Translations under genes and position numbers: made by a program | Notes under the pieces: generated by a model | Told to the model about the DNA's origin: nothing | The model's input: the letters and a program-made list of their open reading frames with translations, nothing else | Databases searched by the model: none | Assembly: GCA_965247705.1 (NCBI GenBank) | Contig: CBDFHV010000065.1 | Location: 1-64,000, forward strand | DNA from: CBDFHV01 sp965247705 | GTDB taxonomy: Bacteria; Pseudomonadota; Alphaproteobacteria; Rhodospirillales; CAMCUA01 | Reading direction: 5' to 3' | Length of the DNA stretch: 64,000 bases | Shown here: positions 7,870 through 15,280 of the stretch, in pieces | Numbering within the stretch: the first letter of the stretch is position 1 | Layout: every line of letters starts with the position of its first letter

Positions 7870-9432
7870 ATGCGAGACATGAGAGGTTCAATTCGTGCGT
7901 TCGGCTTCGGCCGAATTGCGCGCGCCGCGGCGATGGGCGTCGCCGGCGCATTGGTCGCCGCCAACGCGGCTCAGGCGGGCGGCACCGTCACCCTGGCCCA
8001 GGGCAACGACCCACGGGTCCTGGACCCGGCCCACGACACGGCCATCTACACCCGCTCTATCATGACCAACATCTACGACCACCTGGTGTGGCGCACGGGC
8101 GAGGGGAATATCGAGCCGGCCCTGGCTGCATCCTGGGAGTTTCTGGACGACGTCACCCTGAAGCTGAACCTGCGCAAGGGCGTGAAGTTCCACGACGGCT
8201 CGCCGTTCACCGCCGACGACGTGATCTTCTCGGCCGAGCGTTATCTGGACAAGAAAGATCCCAAACCGCTGCGGTCCTACCTTGTCGGCATGTACGAGCG
8301 CATCGAGAAGGTGGACGACCACACCATCATCATGCACACGGGCAAGCCCAACGCGACCATCTTTGGACAGTTTGCCCGCATGCCGATCCTGCCCAGGAAG
8401 GCCTTCACGGCCATGGGCGACACCAAGTTCGGCGCCAGCCCCGTGGGAACAGGCCCGTTCATGGTCGACAGGTGGGCGAAGAACGAAGTCCTTGAGCTCA
8501 AGGCTTTCGACGACCACTGGCGCGGCCGGGCTTCCATCGACCGCTACCACATCAAGCCGATCCCCGAGGACTTCGGTCGTTACGCCGCGCTGAAGACGGG
8601 CGATGTAGACATGATCGCCAACCTGGCGCCGGAACGGATTCCGGAGGTGAACGCCGATGCCAAGCTCAAGGTCATCACCAACCAGTCGGCGCGCCAGATC
8701 CACATCGGCCTGAACACCAACATCAAGCCATTCAGCGACGTGCGCGTGCGCCAGGCGTTGAACCATGCGGTCAACGTCCAGGAGATCGTCGATACGGTTC
8801 TCGGCGGCTACGGCAAGCCGAACCCGTCCCTGTGCGGCGAGGTTCTGTTCGGCCACGACTCCAAGGTTCAGCCCTATGAGTACAATCCCGCCAAGGCGAA
8901 ACAGCTTCTCGCCGCGGCCGGCTATCCCGACGGCTTCAAGACCAGGTTGCTGGGCCCGACCGCCCGCTACATGAAGGACCGCGAGATTCAGCAAGCGGTT
9001 GCCGGGCAATTGGCGAAAGTGGGAGTCGTCGTCGAACACGTGACGCCGGAATGGGCCGACTTCCTGGACCAGTGGTATGGCCGGAAGAAGTACAAGGAAG
9101 TCTTCCAGGGCATGTACCTGGTGGGCACCGGCGGTCCGACCATGGACTGCAACCGGACCCTGGTCTACCGGATCGGCAGCAAGGGTCGCCTGAAGTACTA
9201 CCGCACCGACAAGAACGAAATGATCGACAAGATGATCGCCGAGCAGCAGGTCGCGGTCGACCCCAACATGCGGGTCGAAATCATGGGCAAGATCCAGAAG
9301 GTCGTTCGTGACGACGCGCCATGGATCTTCCTCTATGACCAGAAGGACATCTACGGGGTAACCAAGCGGATTCAGTGGACTCCGCGTCCCGACGAGTTCG
9401 TTTGGGCCTACGACATCAAGGTCTCGGAGTAG
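7870..9432 (+). CDS. ABC importer periplasmic substrate-binding protein, family 5 (dipeptide type)
   Basis: The 520-residue protein begins with a signal peptide (hydrophobic stretch AMGVAGALVAANAAQA, cleavage near AQA-GG) and has the family 5 binding fold. Typical motifs are LRKGVKFHDGSPFTADDVIFS, GTGPFMVDRW and VRQALNHAVNV. It would deliver peptide-like or opine-like solutes to the permeases that follow. The original start is ATG at 7870 (or the in-frame ATG at 7879). An in-frame extension to 7849 lies inside the IS element. Its own ribosome-binding site has been displaced by the IS, so expression now needs IS-supplied or leaderless initiation. Confidence 0.9.
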   Translation: MRDMRGSIRAFGFGRIARAAAMGVAGALVAANAAQAGGTVTLAQGNDPRVLDPAHDTAIYTRSIMTNIYDHLVWRTGEGNIEPALAASWEFLDDVTLKLNLRKGVKFHDGSPFTADDVIFSAERYLDKKDPKPLRSYLVGMYERIEKVDDHTIIMHTGKPNATIFGQFARMPILPRKAFTAMGDTKFGASPVGTGPFMVDRWAKNEVLELKAFDDHWRGRASIDRYHIKPIPEDFGRYAALKTGDVDMIANLAPERIPEVNADAKLKVITNQSARQIHIGLNTNIKPFSDVRVRQALNHAVNVQEIVDTVLGGYGKPNPSLCGEVLFGHDSKVQPYEYNPAKAKQLLAAAGYPDGFKTRLLGPTARYMKDREIQQAVAGQLAKVGVVVEHVTPEWADFLDQWYGRKKYKEVFQGMYLVGTGGPTMDCNRTLVYRIGSKGRLKYYRTDKNEMIDKMIAEQQVAVDPNMRVEIMGKIQKVVRDDAPWIFLYDQKDIYGVTKRIQWTPRPDEFVWAYDIKVSE

Positions 9433-9446
9433 ACCGTACCCGTTAG

Positions 9447-9483
9447 CCGCCCCCTGCCGCGCCGAACGCGTGGCAGGGGGCGG
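9447..9483 (+). terminator. Strong GC hairpin after the binding-protein gene
   Basis: A perfect 12-bp stem (CCGCCCCCTGCC at 9447-9458 with its complement at 9472-9483) and a 13-base loop are followed by TCCGTTTCCGTTTC. It is probably a partial terminator or mRNA-stabilising hairpin that keeps binding-protein transcript above permease transcript, as in many ABC operons. Confidence 0.65.
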
Positions 9484-9539
9484 TCCGTTTCCGTTTCACA
9501 TTCTGTGTCTTTTCCGAACCGTCGCCGGCGGATATCGCG

Positions 9540-10452
9540 GTGCTGACCTATCTCGTCAAACGGCTGTTTCAGGTTCCCATCTCCTTGATCGGCCTGACGC
9601 TGATCGTCTTCCTGTTTCTCAACGTCAGCGGCGATCCGGCGGACATGCTGCTTCCGGAAGACTCGATGCCGGAAGAGGCTGAGTTGCTGCGCAAGAAGAT
9701 GGGGCTCGATCGGCCCCTGTACATTCAGTACCTCGCCTTTCTGGGAAACGCCGCGACAGGCGAGTTCGGCATGTCTTTTCGCATGCGCGAGCCTGCCTTC
9801 GACGTGATCATGCGGTTCTTCCCCGCGACCCTCGAACTGGCCTTCGCCAGCCTGGTCATCGCCACCTGCATCTCCTTGCCCTTGGGCACCTGGGCGGCGG
9901 TCAAGCGGGGCACGATCATCGACACCATCGCTTCGTCCATTTCGGTCCTGGGCCAGTCGGCGCCGGTGTTCTGGGTGGGTATTCTGGCGATTCTGTTCTT
10001 CTCCTTGACCCTCTTCTGGCTTCCGCCGTCGGGCCGCGGCAGCTTCCAGCAGCTGATCATGCCGGCATGCGTCCTCGGATGGTACATGAACGCCTTCATG
10101 ACCCGCTTCGTGCGCTCCAACATGCTGGAGATTCTGAACGAGAACTACATTCGCACGGCGCGCGCCAAGGGCCTGCCCGAGCGCACGGTAATCTTCAAGC
10201 ATGCCTTCAAGAACGCCCAAGCGCCCTTGCTGACCATATTCGGCCTGGAGATGGGGGCACTGTTAACCGGAACCGTGGTCATCGAGACCGTGTTCGCCTG
10301 GCCCGGCCTGGGCCGCGATCCTGGCCGTGTCGGCCCGCGACTTCCCAGTGGTCATGGCCAGCGTGATCCTGTTCGGCGTCACCTACATCGCCATCAACCT
10401 CGTCATCGACGTCGCCTATCATTGGATCGATCCGCGGATCCGGGAGGAGTAG
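9540..10452 (+). pseudogene. ABC importer permease (DppB type), frameshifted near its C-terminus
   Basis: From a GTG at 9540 the protein reads as a DppB-family inner-membrane permease: LTYLVKRLFQVPISL at the start, then helices separated by the EAA-loop region (YIRTARAKGLPERTV). At about 10312 the frame breaks just after FAWPGLGR. The correct continuation (SARDFPVVMASVILFG, then the last helix, to RIREE) is in another frame and ends at the stop 10450-10452, two bases before the next gene. Compared with the usual spacing between PGLGR and RD, a few residues also seem to be missing, so a small real deletion is more likely than one miscalled base. This would inactivate the importer. Confidence 0.8.
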
Positions 10453-10453
10453 C

Positions 10454-11290
10454 GTGCACTCCCTTCTTCGGACGTCCAAGGGCCTGATCGGCGTGACGCT
10501 GATGTTTTCGCTGCTCGTGATCGGCGTCGGCGCCGATTTCATCAGCCCCCGGGACCCCATTTCGCAGGAACTCACGGCCCGTTTGACGGCCCCCGGCTTC
10601 GGCAACTCGGGAGACGGGGGCGACTACCTCCTGGGGACCGATCCAGTGGGACGGGATGTGCTGTCGCGAATGATTCACGGCGCCCGCGTTTCCCTTATCG
10701 TCGGCATCACGGCGGTCCTCATCTCGGGAACCTTTGGCACCCTGATGGGGCTGCTGGGCGGCTACTATCGGGGCTGGATCGACACCGTCATCATGCGCGT
10801 CGTCGACATGCAGCTCGCCATGCCGATGATCGTCTTCGCCATTGCCTGGATGGGTTTCTTCGGCGCCGGTCTGTGGAGTGTCATCCTGGTGATCGGGATC
10901 TGGGGCTGGGTGCAGTACGCCCGCTTCACGCGCAGTTTCGTCCTCAGTTTGAAGGAAACGGAGTTCGTCCTGGCAAGCCGGGCCCTGGGCGCGCGAACGT
11001 CCACCATCATCCTTCACCACATCGCCCCCAACCTGATCGGCCCCGTGATCGTAATGGCGACCCTGCAAATGGGCCATGCGGTGCTGCTGGAATCGACGCT
11101 CAGTTTTCTCGGCGTCGGGGTCAATCCGCCGACGCCCACCTGGGGCGGCATGGTGTCGGACGGCCGCAACTACGTGGACACGGCCTGGTGGGCGGTGGTC
11201 TTCCCCGGCGTGGCGATCACGCTGTTCGTCCTCGGCGCCAATTTCCTGGGCGACGCCCTGCGCGACCTCTTCGACCCCAAGACCCGCTGA
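10454..11290 (+). CDS. ABC importer permease (DppC type)
   Basis: The 278-residue inner-membrane permease starts with GTG at 10454, one base after the stop of the first permease, so the two are translationally coupled. It has the DppC pattern: an N-terminal helix, the motif LLGTDPVGRDVLSRMIHGAR, about five further helices, and an EAA loop around EFVLASRALGARTSTIILHH, ending with PPTPTWGGMVSDGRNY and DPKTR. It forms the transmembrane channel with the upstream, now damaged, permease. Confidence 0.9.
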   Translation: MHSLLRTSKGLIGVTLMFSLLVIGVGADFISPRDPISQELTARLTAPGFGNSGDGGDYLLGTDPVGRDVLSRMIHGARVSLIVGITAVLISGTFGTLMGLLGGYYRGWIDTVIMRVVDMQLAMPMIVFAIAWMGFFGAGLWSVILVIGIWGWVQYARFTRSFVLSLKETEFVLASRALGARTSTIILHHIAPNLIGPVIVMATLQMGHAVLLESTLSFLGVGVNPPTPTWGGMVSDGRNYVDTAWWAVVFPGVAITLFVLGANFLGDALRDLFDPKTR

Positions 11291-11305
11291 CCCGGAAGGA
11301 AAGCC

Positions 11306-12382
11306 GTGGCCGAGCATCGGATCGCCGTCATCCCCGGCGACGGTATCGGCCCGGAGGTGATTGTCGCCGGGGTGCGGGTTCTCGAAACCATCGCCGCGCG
11401 GGAGCCGGATCTGGCCCTGACGTTCGAGACCTTCGACTGGGGTTCGGACCACTATCGCCGGCACGGGGTCATGATGCCGGCCGACGGCCTGGACCGGTTG
11501 AAGCCGTTCGATGCCATTTATTTCGGTTCCGTGGGCGACCCCGACATTGCCGATCACGTCACCCTGTGGGGCCTGCGGCTGGCCATCTGCCAGGGCTTCG
11601 ATCAGTACGCCAACGTCCGCCCCTCGCGGCTGCTGGCCGGGATCGAGAGCCCCCTGCGCCACTGCGGGCCCGACGACCTGGACTGGATCATCGTGCGGGA
11701 GAATTCCGAGGGCGAGTATGCCGGCGCCGGCGGCCGGGCCCACCGGGGCCTGCCCATCGAAGTGGGAATGGATGTTTCCGTCTTCACCCGGGTCGGGGTG
11801 GAGCGGATCATGCGGTTCGCCTTCGACATCGCCCGGGCCCGGCCCCGCCGGCATTTGACGGCGGTCACCAAGTCCAACGCCCAGCGCCACGGCATGGTCC
11901 TGTGGGATTCAATCTTCGAGGCGGTGCGGCCCGACTATCCGGACGTGACGACGGACAAGGTCCTGGTCGACGCCATGACCACCCGCATGGTGGGCGACCC
12001 CCAATCCATCGACGTGGTGGTGGCGACCAACCTGCACGCCGATATCCTGTCCGATCTGGCGGCGGCGCTCTCCGGAAGCCTCGGCATCGGCCCGACGGCC
12101 AATCTCAACCCGGAGGGCGCTTATCCGTCCATGTTCGAGCCCATCCACGGCTCGGCCTTCGACATTACCGGCCTTGGGTTCGCCAACCCCATCGGCGCCT
12201 TCTGGTCCGCCGCCATGATGCTGGAGCATCTGAAGGAAGGCGCCGCCGGCCGACGCCTGATGGAGGCGGTGGAGCGGGTGACCGGCAACGGCACGGTATT
12301 GACCCCGGACTTGGGTGGCACGGCCGGAACGGACGCCGTCACCGAGGCCGTTTGCGCAGCGATCCAGGGCGCCAATCGGTGA
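11306..12382 (+). CDS. Tartrate/D-malate-type decarboxylating dehydrogenase
   Basis: The 358-residue enzyme belongs to the isocitrate/isopropylmalate dehydrogenase family: IAVIPGDGIGPEV at the N-terminus, NVRPSRLL with substrate-binding arginines, IVRENSEGEYAGAG, the metal-site segment NLHADILSDLAAALSGSLG, and EPIHGSAFDITG. The DHVTLWGLRLAICQ segment and the overall length fit the tartrate dehydrogenase/D-malate dehydrogenase subgroup, which oxidises 2R-hydroxy acids with NAD and often decarboxylates. The start is GTG at 11306 after a good GGAAGGA. It follows the permease by 15 bases and so is in the same operon. Confidence 0.88.
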   Translation: MAEHRIAVIPGDGIGPEVIVAGVRVLETIAAREPDLALTFETFDWGSDHYRRHGVMMPADGLDRLKPFDAIYFGSVGDPDIADHVTLWGLRLAICQGFDQYANVRPSRLLAGIESPLRHCGPDDLDWIIVRENSEGEYAGAGGRAHRGLPIEVGMDVSVFTRVGVERIMRFAFDIARARPRRHLTAVTKSNAQRHGMVLWDSIFEAVRPDYPDVTTDKVLVDAMTTRMVGDPQSIDVVVATNLHADILSDLAAALSGSLGIGPTANLNPEGAYPSMFEPIHGSAFDITGLGFANPIGAFWSAAMMLEHLKEGAAGRRLMEAVERVTGNGTVLTPDLGGTAGTDAVTEAVCAAIQGANR

Positions 12383-12388
12383 CTCCTT

Positions 12389-13630
12389 CTATTCCGCGGC
12401 GGCGGCCCGCGGCCCCTGGGCGCTCGCCAACCGGGAGGCCACCAGCGCGGCGCCGACGGACAGGACGAAGAAGCCGGCCAGCAGGTAGAACACCCACAGG
12501 GGCGCTCCCATGTCGATGATCAATCCCAGGGATACCGGCGCGATGGCGCCGCCCACGTTGAGCCCGGTCGAGACGAAGCCGAACACCTTGCCCGTCGAGC
12601 CTTCCGGCGTCACCGCGCTGACCATCAGGTCGCGGGCCGGGCGGATCGAACCGGAGGCGAACCCGGCAACGGCCATGACGCCAACCATGAGCACCACCGG
12701 CAGGCTGACCAGACCCACCAGCAGGATCATCGCCGCCGCCATCAGCAGGCCGGCGCAGATCAACGGCAGCGGCCGCCGCAAGCTGTCGGCCACATAGCCG
12801 CCCACCGCCACGCCAATGAAGCTGGCCGCCAGGAAGGCCGTCAGCGCGGCGCTGGCTGCCCCCAGGCCGACCCCATGACGGTCCACGAGGGCGGTCACCG
12901 AGAATGTCTGCACACCGCTGCTGGCCGCCGCCAGGAGCATGAAAAACAGGAACATCATGACGACCGGCGGCGAGATCAGGGTGCCCACTCCCGACCGGAT
13001 GTCGCCGGAGGGCGGCTTCGCGGCGTCCTCCGGCGCATCGTCTGGTGGTCGCGTTTGCAGCACGTGGCCGAAAAGAACGATAGCGAGGACGACCATCAGC
13101 CCCAGGGCGGCGACGGCGATCAACGCGCCGCGCCAGCCCCACAGGGCCGCCAGACCGATCATCAGGCTCGGCGCCGTCATGAATCCCAGGTTTCCGGTCA
13201 GCAGGTGGAAGCTGAAGGCCCGACCCCGCTTCTCCTTGTCCACGGATGCCGAGAGGATGGCGTAATCGGCGGGATGAAAGACGCTGTTGCCGACACCGGC
13301 CAGCACCATCAGGGGCAGGACCATCCAATAGCTGGCCGCAAAGCCGATGGCGCCGATGCACAGGGCAATGGTTGTCAGTCCGGCGATGAGCACCTTCCGG
13401 GCGCCGACCCGATCGACGAGAAATCCCACCGGAACCTGGGTAAATCCCGTCGCCACGTTGAGCAGCGTGACCAGAAGACCGAGCGCGGCATAGCTCACGT
13501 CGAACTCTGCCTTGAGCAGGGGATACATCGGCGGCAGGGCCAGCAGGTAGATGTGGCTCATGGTATGCGCCGCCCCCACGAGGGCGAAGATGCGCGCGGT
13601 GCGTCCCCTGCCGGGGGCTGCTTCGGTCAT
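12389..13630 (-). CDS. MFS transporter
   Basis: The 413-residue protein has about 12 hydrophobic segments and major-facilitator features: VGFLVDRVGARKVLIAG in the loop between helices 2 and 3, and a long central loop (LQTRPPDDAPEDAAKPPSGD). It resembles fosmidomycin-resistance/arabinose-efflux-like MFS proteins. The substrate is unknown. It is convergent with the dehydrogenase (six bases between stops) and divergent from the secretion operon. Confidence 0.85.
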   Translation of the reverse strand: MTEAAPGRGRTARIFALVGAAHTMSHIYLLALPPMYPLLKAEFDVSYAALGLLVTLLNVATGFTQVPVGFLVDRVGARKVLIAGLTTIALCIGAIGFAASYWMVLPLMVLAGVGNSVFHPADYAILSASVDKEKRGRAFSFHLLTGNLGFMTAPSLMIGLAALWGWRGALIAVAALGLMVVLAIVLFGHVLQTRPPDDAPEDAAKPPSGDIRSGVGTLISPPVVMMFLFFMLLAAASSGVQTFSVTALVDRHGVGLGAASAALTAFLAASFIGVAVGGYVADSLRRPLPLICAGLLMAAAMILLVGLVSLPVVLMVGVMAVAGFASGSIRPARDLMVSAVTPEGSTGKVFGFVSTGLNVGGAIAPVSLGLIIDMGAPLWVFYLLAGFFVLSVGAALVASRLASAQGPRAAAAE

Positions 13631-13748
13631 CGGGCTGTCAAGGTCTGGTCTTGGATTTGGGGCGGCGATGCTATCCTCCGACGTCCCGGCTTGGCAAACG
13701 GGCCAGGGTCGACCCGTGGTCGGAGCGTGGCGATGCACCGAGGGCCGT

Positions 13749-13776
13749 TTGTTCGCCCGAATCCCTCTGGTATAGT
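13749..13776 (+). promoter_or_regulatory. Candidate sigma-70 promoter of the type I secretion operon
   Basis: TTGTTC (13749-13754), a 16-base spacer and TATAGT (13771-13776) lie about 65 bases upstream of the TolC start at 13841. The position and both hexamers fit a housekeeping promoter. Confidence 0.5.
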
Positions 13777-13840
13777 TGGAAGGTCCGTTTCGGCTTCGGT
13801 TGAGCGGACGACGCGTGGTGGACCAGGGGTGCGGGAGATC

Positions 13841-15249
13841 ATGACCGGCCGAGTGTGCATGCCTCGACCGTTGAATAGACCGCGGCGCTGCCTCTCGTGG
13901 GGCGGGGCGCTGTCCGCCATCGTCCTATGGGGGCCGGGATCGGGGCGGCGCAGACCCTGGAAGAGACGGTGCGCATCGCCATCGACACCCATCCGACCAT
14001 CCAGGTCGCCGAAGCCAACAGCAACGCCGCCGAGGAACAGGTGGGCGAAGCCAACGCCGACTGGCTTCCGAGCGTGGATCTGCGGGCAACCTCAGGGCAC
14101 GAGCACGTCAACAGCCCGGCCACCCGCAACCGATCGAGCCGATCTACCCTGGACAACCTGGAAGGCAACGCTCTCGGCAACACCGGCGGCAAGGCCGCCA
14201 TCAACCTGTGGGCTCACTCGGGCGTTCTGACCGTGACCCAGAACCTCTTCCGCGGTTTCAATACGCTCAACAGCGTCGAAGCGGCAAAACGCCGGGTCAA
14301 TGTGTCTCGCGCCCTGGTGTTAGACGCTCGCGACGCCATCGGTTTGCGCGTTGTCGAAGCCTATCTCTCGGTGTTGCGCGCCCGCGCGGTGGTGACCTTG
14401 TCCATTGAAAACGTCGATATTCACGTGGAGGTCTACGACGACAACAAGGCCAAGGCCGACGCCGGGGGCGGCGATCAGGCCGATGTGAACCAGGCGTTGA
14501 GCCGCCTGGAACTGGCCCGCGACCGATTGCGCAATCTGCAGGGAGACCTGCACGGGGCGGAGATCGATTTCCTCGAGGCGGCGGGGACGCCGCCGGCCGA
14601 CCTGGCGACGCCCGTTCCACCTATGGACCGTCTTCCGGTGGATATGGACAGCGCCGTTCAGGCGGCCATGCAGGGCAATCCGACCGTCCGCGCCGCAGCG
14701 GGAAATACGGAAGCGGCCCGGGCCGACGTTCAGGCGACGAAATCGCCCTTCATGCCCACCCTCGATCTCGAATTCGCGCAGACCCGCGAGGACGATACGG
14801 GTGGCGTTCGCGGCCCGACGCTTAGCACCACCGCGTCCCTCGTCATGCGGTACAACTTCTTTCGCGGCGGCGCGGACCGGGCGCGCCGGGGCCAGGCGGT
14901 GGCGCGGGCCGGCAGTGCGACCTTCGGCGAGGCCGAGACCCGTCGCCTGGTCGAGGAACAGATGCGCATCGACTACAACAACATGCTGACCTATGGGGAG
15001 CGGCTGCCGATTCTGCAAAGGCGCGTCGAGGCGGCAACCCAAGTTGTCGATGCTTACCGGGAACAGTTCGAACTGGGCGCGCGCACGCTCCTCGACGTGC
15101 TGGATGTGACGAACGAGCTGTTTCAGGCCCGCGTCGCCCTGGTCGACATCAACGTGCGATATCGGACCGCCCAGTATCAGGTCCTGGCCACCATGGGCAG
15201 CCTCTTGGAATCCCTGGGCATCGGCGCACCGGATCCGAATGGCGGCTGA
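13841..15249 (+). CDS. TolC-family outer-membrane channel of type I secretion, frameshift in signal peptide
   Basis: The main frame reads as a TolC/OEP protein: TLEETVRIAIDTHPTIQVAE at the mature N-terminus, helical repeats, and the second OEP repeat with RYNFFRGGADRARRGQA and TLLDVLDVTNELFQARVAL. The signal peptide is one frame out. ATG 13841 reads MTGRVCMPRPLNRPRR then CLSWGGALSAIVLWG, and adding one G to the G5 run near 13931 continues as AGIGAAQTLEE. With the restored base the product is about 469 residues with a signal peptide cleaved near GIGA-AQ. Without it, an internal ATG at 13897 lacks an export signal. It forms the outer-membrane exit duct for the ABC and HlyD proteins encoded next. 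Confidence 0.85.
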
Positions 15250-15280
15250 GGACGCACCGTCTACGCCGATCGGAGGACCC

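Noticed and set aside
9447..9483. Full operon terminator between binding protein and permease
   Set aside because: The stem is strong, but the following tract is only T-rich, not a continuous T-run, and the genes belong to one importer; partial termination or stabilisation is more likely.
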